Assembly: GCA_023055425.1 (NCBI GenBank)
Contig: JALGPY010000008.1
Coordinates: forward strand, 9,744,501-9,808,500
Origin: Linanthus parryae
Lineage: Eukaryota; Streptophyta; Magnoliopsida; Ericales; Polemoniaceae
Direction of reading: 5' to 3'
Length of the DNA stretch: 64,000 bases
The notes below the pieces were generated by a model. It searched no databases. It was not told where the DNA came from and saw only the letters and a list, made by a program, of their open reading frames with translations. A program made the translations under genes and the position numbers. Every line of letters begins with the position of its first letter. Position 1 is the stretch's first letter. This document shows, one piece after another, positions 37,264 through 52,200 of this stretch.

Positions 37264-40200
37264 ATGACATCGACACCAACAAATAATGAAGAAGGATCAT
37301 ATTCGGATCCAGATACTCCGGAGTTGCTATACAACGTTCATCCCGAAGCTCCAGAACGTTGTCTATTACTGCAGGTGCCTGTTAATTACTTTGCATACAT
37401 TAGTATTTTTGTTAATACTCTTTTTTTTAGATCCTTTGTTCTAAGTAATTTTTCTCACTATTTAGGAAAGTGTATATACATTTTCAATTGTACTAAGATT
37501 GAACATAGTCAATTATATTGGTACACAAGTTAGTAGGAGGTATTTAAGAAAATATATATTGTTCTAAGTAGGCTTTCTCTTTGCATTCGAAATGAATTGG
37601 GTACAGTTGAATTGATTTAGTTTAAGGTTGTAGACATATTGTGGAAAAAGAAATATCAGGAATCCCACCAATATCTCTCATTTATCTCTCACTCAAATAA
37701 AATTGACAATGAGATAGGAGTATATTCTTTTGGCATGACTGAATTAGTGTGAAAGGAAAGTGGAAGACGAGTGTGATAAATCGGTGGGTCCATAGCATCA
37801 ACTAGTTAGGATCTCATGTCAAGTCCAATAACATGAACAATTCCAATTTAAATTGTAATGAATGAACAATAATATTCTAAGAATTTCTCGTAAAGTGAAA
37901 GGGCCCACATGAAATATAATAAAAGAAATGAAGGGTTACAATTTAGTCCATAAATAGAGGCACTCATTCACACATAACATAAGTCGAAGCTTTGAAGCCT
38001 CTGTTGAAGATCCACAAACGTACCGCTGGAGATTCAATACCACAAAAAGCACACGGACCTCGTTGGAGGTTCTCAAACCCTCGACCAAGCTTCATCCCAC
38101 TTGTTCTTGTGAAGATTGGAGGCATAAATTCATCCCCATACGACTGGCGCCTAGAAACAAAAAGGCCCACGTCCATCCACTTATGGGGCTAGAAGTTGCG
38201 GACATTTCTTCAACAAATCCTTCCATTCGAGAAAGAAGCTAACAAAGAGTCAGGAAATTTAATAAGAGGCTCTCAATATGGTATAACATCAAGATGATTT
38301 AACTGCTTTTAATAAAATCATATACTCCATTAGATTTTTTCATTTGGCGCTCTTAAGTATTTGAAGTTTGCAAAGTTTTTGTGTACAATTTTACAAGCAT
38401 TCCACCATAGATTCGAGAACACCAAAAGCACAAGTATCTCGTTAAAAACCACGCTTTGAAGCACTCATCCAAGCCCCAATCCTCGTATCTTTCAAGTGAA
38501 GGCAACATCATAAATCCAACCTCCTTGAAGATCCATAAGCGTTCTTCATGAGATTCCAGAAGACACAAGTAAGAATCAAACATAGCTCATTGTGTCCGAA
38601 ACATCCAAGTGAAGACCGTAGACAAGAACATGAAACTAGCTCGAGATCAAGCATCAAGCCCTCACTCTAGCTAATCATCCTCTAATCATTCAATTGAAGA
38701 TCGAATACATAAATCCGACGCCCATTGAAGATCCATAAGCATTCCCCTAGAGATTGAAGAACACGCAAAGCAAAAGAAACCCGTTTGAGATCAAGCTTTT
38801 CAACCCTTGTTCAAGCATCACTGTACGCCATCAGACAGAAGATTGCAAGTGAAATTCCATTTTAATACGATCAATGTATATTAGTTGGAAGACTCAAGCC
38901 CTCTCTTTCGAGACTTGTGAATACTCTAGCATATAAGAGTGGGTCAATAACCCTAAGAATCTATAAGAAGTATGTGTTATGACAATTTCTCGTTGATAAT
39001 AAGTGATATATATCATTGCAGGAATGTGTATGGATTAAATTGAATTTTTAGGATTCTTATTTATGTTTATTTAGTAAGATATTACGTCAAATCCTTCCAC
39101 TCAAAGGTTAAGAAACCCGCTTAAGCGTAAATAATTTCACTTACTAGAAAGCTTGTTGTCAGACACATTCAAGAAAGAATTTACAAAGCATACAATTAGG
39201 AACTTTAATCAGTGGTTGCCAATTTAGTGAAAAAGATCACGAAGATCAGTTTCAGAGCCAAGAACCAGGATTTCAGGAAGAGGGGTTGCAATTTTTCTGA
39301 AATAATAGCGGTTTTATGAAATGTATGTATAAGGGTAATTTTTAAAAGATATTTCAATGTTTTCGACATAGTTGTAATGTTTTGAGGGTACACTTATAAT
39401 AAAATGGGGGCATATTGAATACCACCTCTGTTTCTTATGGTTTAGCTGAGAGAAAATGAGCATAGGTTTTAATAAATCTGTGCCTTTTAAAAATTTACCC
39501 ATGTCCTATTGTAGACGAGGAGTTGATCTGCATAGTTCCCCTGTGTTGCTCCAAGTAGAAGGAATCAACAAACGACACCTGGTTAACCTGTTTGGGACCG
39601 GAGATGAGATGCAGTTTGGAGTAAGAGCAAAACAACATATGTTATCCAGATGTGAGACATTGATAATTGAGTTGAGTGTTGTAACTGATGTAGCTATTCT
39701 CCGTCGGTTGTGTCTCTGTGTGTCTCTTCGTTATGAATGTGATATATCCTTTATATACAAGTCATTAGACGGACGTGAGTGAGCACCCACAGTGGTAATA
39801 GCACCCCTCGTGGCCTTAACATCCGCCTAATTGAATGGCTGGCGAATCGTATATGAAGGGATCGTGGTCCACGAATTCGCGGACGTGACAATTCGTTCGC
39901 GGGTCTCTGGATAACATACAAGGGTCGCATGCGAAATTGGCACCTCGCACGCGACATACCTTACTCTAGCCTCCAAGCCACTCGCACCCCGAAGTCCCGT
40001 AAGGGTGAGACGCATATGGAGGGTCCTTCGCATACGCGTAGGCGAATGATGCATTTCGGTGCTATGCGGAGCACAACGGCTCCCTTATCCGGAGTGCCAC
40101 ACGGCTCGTCGATGGTATCACGATTTAGGATATCTACACCTATCTAACAATTACAACCTCTCTCTCCTTCCTTCTCTACCAACAACCACAACATCATCAG

Positions 40201-43200
40201 ACCAGTACAGTTATAAACCATAGGAAACAAGTAAAGAATAAGAAGAAGAACATAAACAGAGGCAGAGAGATGGACAGTGTAATCAAACAACAACAACCAA
40301 CACAACTATCACAACAGTTGTTTTTTACAGGTGAATCATTATCAACTGCTTCCTTGATTCCACCACTGGCCAATCTCTTTCCTCTATTCTTTCCTCCTCT
40401 TGAGCCACTGCAGCAAAGAAAAAAACACACAATTCATGAGTCTCAATCAAGAAACTATGAAGATTCCAATTCAATTCAAAAACAGAGATAAACACAGTTC
40501 TTCAATTTCAAGGAACTGTTCAGATTTCATTTGAATTCACAAAGAGAGAAAGGCAGAGCACTATGTTGAAAATTAAAGAACAAATCTAAAATTCGAGAAG
40601 ATGAACTCACATAATAAGTGGGACTCTCTAGCTTCACCGATTCGGATTCGGGTGATGAAGTAGACAGGAGATACGGACCGGGAACCAGAGAAGATTTCAA
40701 ACGGTAGAGAGGCGGCATTACCCTTGGGGAATCAGCAGATGCAGAAAAACTCGACTTCACTGGCTACGGAACAGCGGGTCTCGGTTTCTCTGGTGACAGA
40801 ACAGACATATACAAGGGGAAAACCTAGCTCTGCGGTCGCATCTTCCTCCGCCGGTCTCCTCATCTCCGCGATCTCCTCCTCCTCCTCCTCCTCCTCATCC
40901 GCTTCCTTCTCTCTCTCTCATTGATCTCCTCATCTTCTCTTCCTCCTCCCACTTTCTATCTCAGTTAAATCATTCCGTAGAAAATTTTGTGGGGAAGGGA
41001 ATGGGTAGTGGGATTAGGTAGAGTTATTAGGTGGGAAGGGTAGTTGTCATTTTGGGAGAAAACCTTACCAAAATGGAAAGTAGACTGAAAGAGAAGAACT
41101 TTCTGTTTAAAAAAGTAGGCTGAAGTGGAAGAAACAAATGTAGTAAATCTTTAAAATTTAGGGGTATAGATGTAGTTTTTGAAAATATAAGTGACCGCCT
41201 CCGCCCCTGAAGAAGATTGTGTCTGCTTTAAATCAAATACACTAGAGTTGTGATTTATGTAGCATTCTTTATAGGATTAGTTACTTATTAGCCACCCCTG
41301 TATAGGATAATGAACTATTTGCAGCCTCAGTTGAAATCTCTCTTGTTACCACATCCAATTGCTATTAAAAATCAGCAATTGAGATAAACTTTCGTTAAAA
41401 AATTAACTTAGTCAAAGGCGTGATAGTCTTTCAAAAAATATTTCATTTTAAAATTAAAGATGAAGAACAAAAAGTACCAGAAGAAGAAAAGAAAAGAAGA
41501 AGATTTCATCAGAAATAGGAGAGAGATACCATGTCTGGTGGAGGAGAAGAAGAATAAGAAAGAGGGCGAATGGGGTCGACGGCGCAAATCGATGCTCGTT
41601 CGGAAAGCAGAGCAGAGCTGGAATGGGCTTTGCTTTTCAGCTTCCTCTTTGACTTCCTACAGCGATTGGGTGGCTATAAGTAAAACTTGGTACAAGCATT
41701 TCGCCGAAGAATCTAGAACACCAAAGCACACATATAGCTCATCCGAGATCAAGCTTTGAAGCCCTCGTCCAAGCCCCGACTCTTGTATCATCCAAGTGAT
41801 GAACGATAACATAAAGCCAAATTCTCTAAAAATACATAAGTATTCCACGGGAGATTCAAGAAGTCGCAAATCTGAAGCTCGTACGAGATCAAGCATTACA
41901 CCCTCAATCAAGCCCAATGTCCTTGAATCTTTAACGGATGCTTATGGATCTTCAAGGGAATATGGATTTATAAGCGTCCCGCCGGAGATTCAAGAACAAA
42001 GAAAGTACAAGAAACACATTCGAGATCAAGCTTCCAACCCTTCTTTAAGCTTCGTCTCCATGCCGTCAGAGGCAAGCAAGATCACATGCACAAATCCATT
42101 TGCATACGATCAATGTACGGAAGTTAAAGACTCAAGCCCTCACTTTCAGTACTATAACCTCTCTAGCAACTTAGTAGAGGGTCAAAAACCCTAAAACCTC
42201 ATGAAAAGTATGTGTTATGAAAAGCTCTAGTAGAAGGAATGTGTATGGATGAAGACTACAAGTCCAAAAAAGATACTTGGATTAACAATGGGTGATATTC
42301 GTCTTGTTATTTTGAAATCTTGATGTTTTCGACTATACATCAAACAAGGACATAAATTGCATACCTAATCATTACTCATGGTGATCTAAAGTTGTGACTA
42401 TATAAAATTCTACTCCGGGACTATTATTCATGTTTCGTTGATTCAAATCTTTCTTCACCATCCTGAACGTATATGGCGGATGTCTTAAGGATGATTATTA
42501 AGATATTTCATTAGTAATGGTTAGGAATTAGGTACTCTTGTCACTCCAGAAGCAGGAAAAAGATGTATGGAGCCTGCATTAGATTCTCAACCATTCTCCA
42601 AAAAAAAAAAAAAAAAAAAAAAGAAAGAAAGAAAAAAAATCCACAACCCACGGAACTCAATATTAATGGTGGCATATGATTGGACTAGGCTGCTACGGCT
42701 GTTAAAACTCACCCTTGCTTTTTCCTATAAACTTTTGCATTTCTATCATAACCTGCCAATAGTTAGAGTACTAGATAATAAGCACTACTTAGTGTACACA
42801 TTGGGACTTCAACTCGGATGGGCATGACGGGCTGGCGCCCCTATTCTAGCCTAAGCCCGAGTTTGTCGAGGTTGCCCACACCCCAGCCCGAGTTAAGAGC
42901 ATTGTCAACTCGTCTAAGCTCAAATTCATTTAAATCAATTTGGGCTCGTCCTCAATTCAGGTTAGCACATTGAACTCAATAAATTAATATAGTTATCACT
43001 TTTAGGTAAATTGAAATTGTCTCCTCAAAATCAAGTTAATAACTAAATATAAAAAGGATATTGCAACAATGCATATTAAAGTTTGCTAACTAAGGCTGAA
43101 AATAATCGCTATATACCAAGAGCATCTCCAAACCCATGGGGGGAGGGGATGGGAAAATCCGTATAAAAGACAGTTCAAATCCAACAACATGGGAGGGGGA

Positions 43201-46200
43201 TGGGAAGGGTGCTATGGGGAGAAATTACAAGAAACGCAGGTCAAACAAGATCAGATTCAAGAATCTCCTTCTACTTAATAGGGATGACAACATATCATAA
43301 TCATGTCAAACCAACGTATCAACATCCAAGCAATTAGGAAAACTATACGAATGGTAACAGATCATATTCAGATCAGACTATCAACATTCACTCCATAAGA
43401 AAAACTGGTGATGCGAATATTGATCCACTCCGGTCAGATCAAACTTTTCGTCGGATGATCTCATTACAATATCCAAATCCGGTCTTCGTCCGAATAATTT
43501 TGTCAGGTCACATCGAACGTGTGTCGTATGTTAAACATCCACAGAATCAACTCAGACTCACAGACCATATTCATTACTCCACAATCATAAGCAAACAATT
43601 AGACATCCCAGTCCTCAAAACATGGCTAGTTTGCACCTTTAATCCATCTAAGCAAAAAACAGTCAGAAGTAGATTCAAAATCCAAGTTTACAGTAAAACC
43701 AAGCTATCCCAAGCTTAATAGATAATCCTGGAGACACCAACAAGCTAGGATTTTAATCCACCTCAAGCCACAAACAGTCCAGTAAGAATCATCTCCAGGT
43801 CTCCATCAGCCACAATATATCAAGTTATCAGTCTTGAAACCTGCAAAATATTAAAAAAATAGAAACTCGACTTGAGCCTCCCCTGAAGAAGTATTCTAGA
43901 TTAGAATATGATTTATATACGAAGTTCTATATATGTACTTGAAAAAGAAAATCTTCACTGAAAGATTTTGCCGTCAGCTCTAGAGTATAAAGCTACAAGT
44001 AGGGGTTGTAGTTGAAGAGGAGATTGATGGAAATCTGTAAAACTAGGACTGAGAACAAATGAGACAGAGAGAGATGGGAGCACCCGTATCTTCCTCGCCG
44101 ACATCTACCATTTTGAATTCTCCCATTTTGCTATTTCCTCTATACCTTGTTGCATCTTTCCACCTGAAACATACACACACAAAAAAAAACATTATTTTTT
44201 TGGCAGTATCATTAGCTAAGTAATGGCAAGAATACACAACTAAGCTCCAATCACATTCAAATAGGGATCCTCCTCTATAAATGCAATTATTCCACTCATA
44301 TGGGTTGAGAAATATGTGATGAATTTGCACAAGGCGACTAGTCGTGACTACTTAATCTATAGGGAAGGATGTGTGTAGAGTGAAAACACCTCCATGATAT
44401 TTGATTCCCTTTTCTTTGTTTCATGGGCCATTTGTAAACATTAGAGCAACACGGTGGACAATTAAGAAACAGAAACCACGAAACCAGCAACACACATTGT
44501 ACTCAACTACACTAATTTTCAAAGAAAAGGGTATAATTATATCAAACAAGATTGTCCTTTTTTAATGTCAACCGCCTACTTTGATATTCAAGAGAAAAGA
44601 TGAAACTCTCTGCTCCGATCCAGCTAAGTACAAAGAATACTAGGTATTTAATATCTCTATTTCAAAACAGAAATCTATATGAAGAAGAGAGAGAAGTCAA
44701 AATATCAGAATATGAAACGTTCTCTGAGTTCATTGAGGCCATCTATTGAAGGAAGTTCAGAAAAAGAGGGGAGAAATAGGGTATTGGCAATTAGTATTTT
44801 GTCCTGACTCATACACCTGACCCGAACCTATATGATAAAGAGGGGAGAAATATACAAGTAAAAAATTGTGACGTTTACATGCATATGTGTGTGGACATGT
44901 ATGAGGTACTCTTAGGGATTATTTGGTCGTTTCAAGTAATGATTGGAAAAATAACATTAAGCACGCAATTGTAGTATGTGATGTTATCAGATATTCAAAT
45001 GGTTATTAAATGTTTATGTTGTTTTAGGCCACACTAACAAAGTTGTGTTGGTTTGTTTTAGTTGTTTTATTTTCCAAAGTAGCTAAAAAAATGTTGGATG
45101 AATTTTGTGGTGGGTGTAATAACCGATGTTGTAACATTGATTTACGGTTGATAAAATTGAGAAAGATCCCAACAAATAATGCTATTATGCTTGAGATAAA
45201 GGAAACCTGTTGGTTAATCATTCTGAAAAAATCAATTTAAGGGTGAATGTAGGTATTATCGTATCTGACGCTTATGTTCAAAAATACTTGATTTACACGC
45301 ATGTTTTTTTGCCCAATTTTCACACACATGTTACAATGTTGCGTTTTGATGATTACAACAAGTTTTGGATAATTTATTTGTTTGGATCAGCCGAAACCCA
45401 TCATAGAGGACATGGCAACCCAATCCCCAACTATGCTTAACCAATTCGACAATGTTGGACAAGATTCATATGGTTATCTTGAAGATGTCATCAATTCGAG
45501 GTTTGACTCAATACCTTATATTAAATTAGACTATGATATTCGTAAGAACACGTAAATAAATATTATGCTAATGATGTTTAATTACTTTCAGTAGTACTAG
45601 TCATGTGAAATCTTTTCAAGAACTGCTTCAATTTGACCCAAGAGCCAATGTCTGGAACTCAGCTCAGGTAGAAAGAAATATATATATATATTTAGATGAG
45701 GAGAAATATCTCTTGCATTTACTTTATGCATTTTTTGGCAATGTTGAAATGTTATAATATTGTGTGATCTATAGATGTTTGGGAACGCTGCTTTTCAGCC
45801 TGCTGTGTCTGAAGAAGAAGTTATGCCATCATACGAGAACAATGTGGTACGTTATGAACTTAAGTTGGAATATTCGAGCTTTAATTTTTCTAATATGAAA
45901 TATGCTATGATGTTATTATACAATAAGAGTTATAACCTAAAGGAATCGCGCATAACTTAGAGAAAAAAAAAATATACTTTGAGTCGCTTGATCTCAAAAC
46001 GTGAGTCTGAATTTTAGATTAAAAAAACAAACATAATTTAAAATGAATAGAAAACCTATTTTAAAGTTAAGCCAGTACTTCCCCTTAAAAAAAATGTTAA
46101 GCCAGTTGACAGAGTATTCTCATTAAGATCACAGCAACTATTTTTAATTGATTTGTCATGGATGAGGAGAATACCAAGGTACTTCCCCAAACTTTTGAGT

Positions 46201-49200
46201 CCGCCAAAATTCAAATTTTTAGCTAGAATGGAGGATTTTTGTCTAAGAATATTTATCTTAGCCTTACTGATATTAACTTTAACACCAACAAACTACAAAA
46301 ATCATGCAGTTCCAAAATGACCTCAAAACTCTTGCCATTAGCCTCACTAGAGAATGTGATGTTAACAGAAAATAGAAGGCGAGAGAAGATCATACCAAAA
46401 TTCTCATATGCTTGTTCTTTTGCATAATAGGGATAATACTTCTAAACTTGAACCTTAACATTTTATATTTGTATTGAAGTTTCCTTCATGTTATGCATAG
46501 GTTCTCTCAGACAGAACTGTCAGAACTACAGCTCTTTCCCAAAGGGTTAGTGAATCTCATAATAGCAATCAGGTATGAAACTCAACTCTAAATGATTAAA
46601 AATGCAAATAAATTGCTGCCCTATGAAGATTTGGGGAATTTAAGTTACATTTTGTCTCAAATTTCGGTTGACTGTTGTGAATAGGCTCATGTCACGTTGC
46701 CCCGTGGTGTTCCTAGCAGTCAAGCAGCACCGAGCAACATCAATATGGTACGCGCCTTACCAACGAATAATATTCACTGTAATTTTGTTAATTTTCTTAC
46801 ACAAATAATTCCTCTCCCCTAAATGAACTTTTTCCCTCTTAAAACTTCGTATGTTACTTATTTCTGTCCTTAATAACCTATATCTATCTCTGTGTCCATA
46901 TATGTCAGAACTACTCTCTATACTTAGTCTCCCTACAAAAATCTCAACCAAATCCATAAATTTAATAAATCTTTAATTTTTCTCTCCTTAATGAAAGTTC
47001 GATCTATCTGTTTCCAAAAAAAATCGGAATATATGATATTATCTCTCCTTAATTATCTCCACAGCTTATTAAATCTCTCTTATCATTAGTTTCTTTCCTT
47101 AACTCTCTCTCTCTCTCTCTATCACACACACACACACACACACACATATTTTGATTTTTCATTAATTCTCAATATCGTCAATACTTTAACAGTTCCGCAT
47201 TCATCAGTTAGTTAGCAAAGATAACTCAGTGCACGAAGAAGGAAAACATGATATGGACTCTTGGTTTCCTTATGCTCTAGTAAATCTTGAAACTGAAATA
47301 TCAAAACTCAGTTTCATGCTGAGAAAACAAGAAAGCAAAAATCGGTTTCTAGATATGCCTATTTTGGTGTTTGCTTCCAGTAGTGGCTAATTATCATATT
47401 TGGATAGCAAAACAAACCTACTTGAGGGGAAAATTATCACCAGAGCTGCTCGCCCAACCAGGGAGAGGGTCTTAGACTTCCACCCGGAGAGTCTCTTCTG
47501 AATATTCTCAATAAATCACGACAACTACTTTCATTACATTGTCATGGTTGAGTGGAATATCAAGGTACTTTCCCAAAATTTGAAAAATCCACATTTATTA
47601 CTGAGACTGAAAATGGAGTATTTTTGTCCACGAATAGATTTAAGAACAACATATTAGACTTACTAATATTAACTTTAACCCCCTACATACTAAAAAAATC
47701 ATGCAACAGTTCCAAAATGACCTCAAAACTCCTGCCACGGGCCTCACTAGAGAATATAATGTATGTAAATAGAAGGTGAGATAAGATCATACGAAAATTC
47801 TAAGATGCTTGTTCTTTTGCGTATACAGATAATATTGTCTAAACTTGAACCCGACTTTTATATTTTTATTAAAATTTCATTGATATCATGCATAGGTTCA
47901 AATCGAAAAGAACTAAATCAAGGTGAGAGATTGGTCATACCTTCGAGCTCAATGAGCATTGGGAACTTAGCTATCCACTCCATCTTAGTAATAGCCCAAT
48001 CAAGTCTTTCCTCCACTTTAGCTTAAGCCCTTCCTACCATTTGTCCAGGTGTACTTGGCTCCTTCATATCCCAAGACAATGAGGTTGCATTTATCAAGTC
48101 CGTCCTGAAATTATTTGTTATATTCTGGTGTTGGCTTGAATTTCCTCACGATACCTCCTTTGAAGCCAAGCCCTTCCTACCATAAGTTCTTGTTCTATTG
48201 ATGTGTTGTAAATTCGTCCAAAGACCTTACCTGTTCTCCGATTTTGGACTCTCATAAACTGTTTGAGAAAGCCCAGTCTGCATAGTTGTTCCGAGTTATA
48301 CCACCCAATCTCCCTATAGCCCTTTTCTTCTTGATTTCAACTCTATGTTCTCATCGACGTTTGTGACTGGGGTAACGACTTAAACCCATTACCAACAAAC
48401 TCTCTGTAATTGCTACGATCCTACCATTCGCTATTTCCTCTGCCTAAGCTCTGCTGCACAAACTTTGTACCTGAAACATACACACGCAATTATGGTTAAA
48501 AGAAAGAAACTCCCCTACTTTTAGGGAAAAAGACACACATGACATCTGTAGTTTGAGAAAGACAGGATAACTTCCGGGGATAATTTCGCTAATAGAGTTG
48601 CATCCTTTTTTACCCCTTTACTTACAGAAACATACAACCTAATAATTCAACAAAAAATTAGTAAAAAGACTAATCTCATTTTCTGTCTGCTCCATTAGTT
48701 AAGGGGTTGTTTATGACTCTATATGCTACACTTCGGCATGAAAGGGGTACTTACTGTCTAAGTTCAATATTTAATCAAATAAATTACTAGGATAGGACTT
48801 AGGAGTATAAGACATTCTGCTTTGATTGAATATATGGTATACCAATATGTAATTCTAAGTTTCTAACAATTGAAGGACCAGGGTGAATACGTTTCGTTTT
48901 AATTGAATTTACTGTAAACCACCCTAATACATTTCAATGTTGATTGTTCTGAATAGATCTATGGTACTTCTTTCACTACCCCAAGCCCTGTCCTAGGGGA
49001 GCCAGCTGCACCAAGGAGCAACAGTAATCTGGTATGTGCCTCATTAACTAATAATGCCCACAATAAATTTAAAATATCGAATTGATCTTATAATTTGGTT
49101 GCCGAATTCTCTCTCTCTCTCTCATCATGATTTTTTCATTAACTCTCACCGCTGTTAATACTTAAATATACCCGCAAAGGAAACCCACCAAGTATTAAAG

Positions 49201-52200
49201 TTTTTTCACTAAGCTATAAAAGCTTAAAATGGACTCTCGGTTTCCTTACAATCTTGTAAATCTTGAAATCGACTTATCAGAACTCGGTTTCATGCTTAGA
49301 AAACGAAAGAGCCTAACTCGGTCTCTAAATATGCCTATTTTGGTGTTTGCTTCCAATAGAAACTAATTGTCATATTTAGATAGCACATAAAACCTATTTG
49401 GGTGGAATATTCTTCACCAAAGCTGTCGTCTCCCAGCAAGAGAGAGGGTCTCAGACCCTCACCCGGAGAGTCTCTTCATACCATAATAACTATTTTTCGT
49501 GACCTTTTTAATGGATTAGGGGAATACCAACGCACTTTTCCGAATCTTGAGTCAGCCCAAATCCACCTTTTTTTTAGAATGAAAACTTTTTGTCCAAGAA
49601 TGTTTTTAGGAACAAACATCTTAGACTTACTTATATTGACTTTAAGCCCCGACATACTACAAAAATCACTCTAGAGTTCCAAAATGACCTCAAAACTCCT
49701 GACATAAGCCTCATTAGAGAATATAATGTCATCAGCAAAGAGGAGGTAAGAGAAGATCATACCCTTTCTCAGAAGCTATCAGGCCTCTCCGACTACCTGT
49801 ATTCGATATGTCACGAATCATCGTGGACAGTCTATTTGTACACAACATAAATAAATAAGGAGCTTGTAAGCTGACTTTTTAAGGCCTGGGGGTAGTTCCA
49901 CTTTCCAAATCAATCTTATATCGCTGACCCCTCTGAAGGGGTCTTTAGTAATGAGCTTATAACCTGACTTCTTGTTAGTGAAATCACCATTCAGGTTTCC
50001 TTACCAGGCCAAGCAGTCCTCAAGAGTTAGATCAATATCCAGATAATTCTCCATCAAAACATCCGGGAAGTTTGGAACCAAAAAAACATCCAGGAAGCAA
50101 CCGTCAACTTGGAGAAGTCTGATTTACTACTAAATTAATATCCAGATAATTTACCACTTTTAGCATGCAGGGAATTTGGGTTAACAATACAGTGGTCAAT
50201 AAGTCTGCCCAACTTTGACCAGGGATTGTACCAAAACCTCATACCGTTGTCTGCCAAACTTTCACCAACAGAACGCCTTCTTAAATAATGGGATCAGCAG
50301 TTATCCTAATGGCTCTCCAAACATGGGAAGGGTATTACTTCTCTTGATGCGATCCAGAAAATTATAATCTTGAAGTATCTAGCTTGGACCGCTTTGCACC
50401 AAATACCGTGTCTTTAATGAAAGCAAGACAGAATGAATTTTCTTCATCAACTCACAGGAAATCCCTGTTAAGCTTATCGAGTTTGTCACAAATATTCACA
50501 GAGAGTATCGAGTTTGTCACAAATATTCACAGAGAGGGATGTAGTTTGCATTGTATAAGTGGGTATACCAGCAGTACCTGCCTTTACCTGAGGAAATTTC
50601 CAACCAAGTAAGCCTATTTGACTTTCTAAATACAAGAACGGGCCTTATTGGGGATGAACATGCCAAAGTAGGCATATTTTAAAGCCGAGAGACGATGCCT
50701 CGGTTTCAAGGTTCAAAACTGAGCATTCATCTCTGGTTTCCAAATTCGCCACTGCAAAAAAAAAAAAAAAAAGAGAGTATATCCCTCGGTTTCTGTGCAT
50801 TGAAGCCATGAGTTTGTCCCTGGGTTCCCAGTTTCATATCTTGAATTGGTTTCCTTACTAATCACTCTCTCATAGTTAATCTCCTTAATGAAGCCTCTTT
50901 CCTCTCCCTCTCTGTCGGTTTCTTTGCCAAACTGAATTTCTTTAGTTCTCTCTCCTAAATAATAAGGTCCATAATTTATTGATTGCTCTTACTTCTGAAA
51001 TGAACTCTTTCTTTTTACAATAAAAAAAAAGAATCTCTTTCTCAAAGCTTCAAGTGTAATTACCTCTCCCCTTAATCATCACGTTCAGTTTTTAATTATC
51101 TTCCATATACTTAGTTTATCTCTGCTTTATCAATACTCCATCCTTATATTTTGTTTTTCTTGTTTGACAATTCACACATATTAAGGTAGAGAAAACATAT
51201 TCCCAAAAATTCATGCACTACCAAACTAATCTTTACCTCTTAATGATGATAGTACATGTGGATCAGTTTTAAAAGACTAGAATCATCAAATTAGTGAAGG
51301 GTAATAGCGGAAAAATTAGTGGTAAAAAGTTGTTGTGTTTTCAAAGAAGACACAATTTTAGGACAAGGCAAGATGACAAAGAGGACAACCATTTTGGGGC
51401 GGGGAGATAAACCTTAACCCAATGAACTTCTCTACCGAAGCACCCCTCCCAACCACCAATCCAAAATTCTGCCTGTGTTATCCTCTGTTTCTCATCCATT
51501 TACACACAATACAACCCTAATAACATTTCTACTGCCTCTAATTTAACCAACTTCACTTAACTCCCAAAAACAACTGTGAAAACTCCACTTTGAGCAGTGG
51601 AGGAGCCATGAATTAGGAGCACTGGGCCGAAATTCAATGTAAATGCAATTACAGGGACACAATGTGTAGTTGATAAAACAATACAAATATCAAAATATTC
51701 AAAATTAGCGGTATCAGTGGAGTTTTAAAAAACTTAAGGAGGGAGGGAGGGGTCCCTACTTTAACCCCTGGTTATCTATCAATACCGCCCCCTTTGATAG
51801 ATAACAATTAAAAGTATCTTCTGAATGCTTTCATACTAATATTAATTTGTAAGATTTTATGCATAGATTTTTGCATAAAATCTTAAACAAATTGTTGTTA
51901 CTAATATCAGCATTTTTCTCAAATACCATTAATTAACTGTTCCCATAACCCAGTTGTACTAGCTATCTTTAAGAATTCTAGAATTTTGGAACCAGAGGCT
52001 CTTCTTGGTGGAGAATTTTTTTTATAGCTATTAACCAAAATCTTAGGATAAACACTTTCATGGAGACCCACTATTCTGGCTAAGAGGTTTCTATTTTTCT
52101 TAAAAATATTCCAAAAAAAGGTGTGGCTCCAGGAGTTAGCTTTCTCAGCCATGTCCTATAGAGCCTCACTGAGACTAAATTATCGTTTTAATTCTGTTTT

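Larger units (their letters stand above)
37375..45390 (+). other. 8-kb intron of the unrecognised gene
   Basis: Starts GTGCCT after CTGCAG and ends GGATCAG. Holds a retroelement-like repeat family, a possible minus-strand gene fragment and purine-rich tracts. If the 37256-37374 exon belongs elsewhere this is intergenic. Confidence 0.45.
47896..51800. repeat. Segmental duplication, copy 1
   Basis: Near-identical to 52239-55315. Matching runs begin at TTCAAATCGAAA (47897 and 52240), include exon 48957-49031 versus 53298-53372 (offset 4341), and continue to CCCCCTTTGATAGATAAC (about 51805 and 55310). Copy 1 has about 0.86 kb (49170-50030, with LINE fragment C) not present in copy 2. Confidence 0.9.

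Noticed and set aside
37144..37533. 129-codon plus-strand frame as a single-exon gene
   Set aside because: It reads through a good donor at 37374 into AT-rich intron-like sequence; only the 37256-37374 part behaves like an exon.
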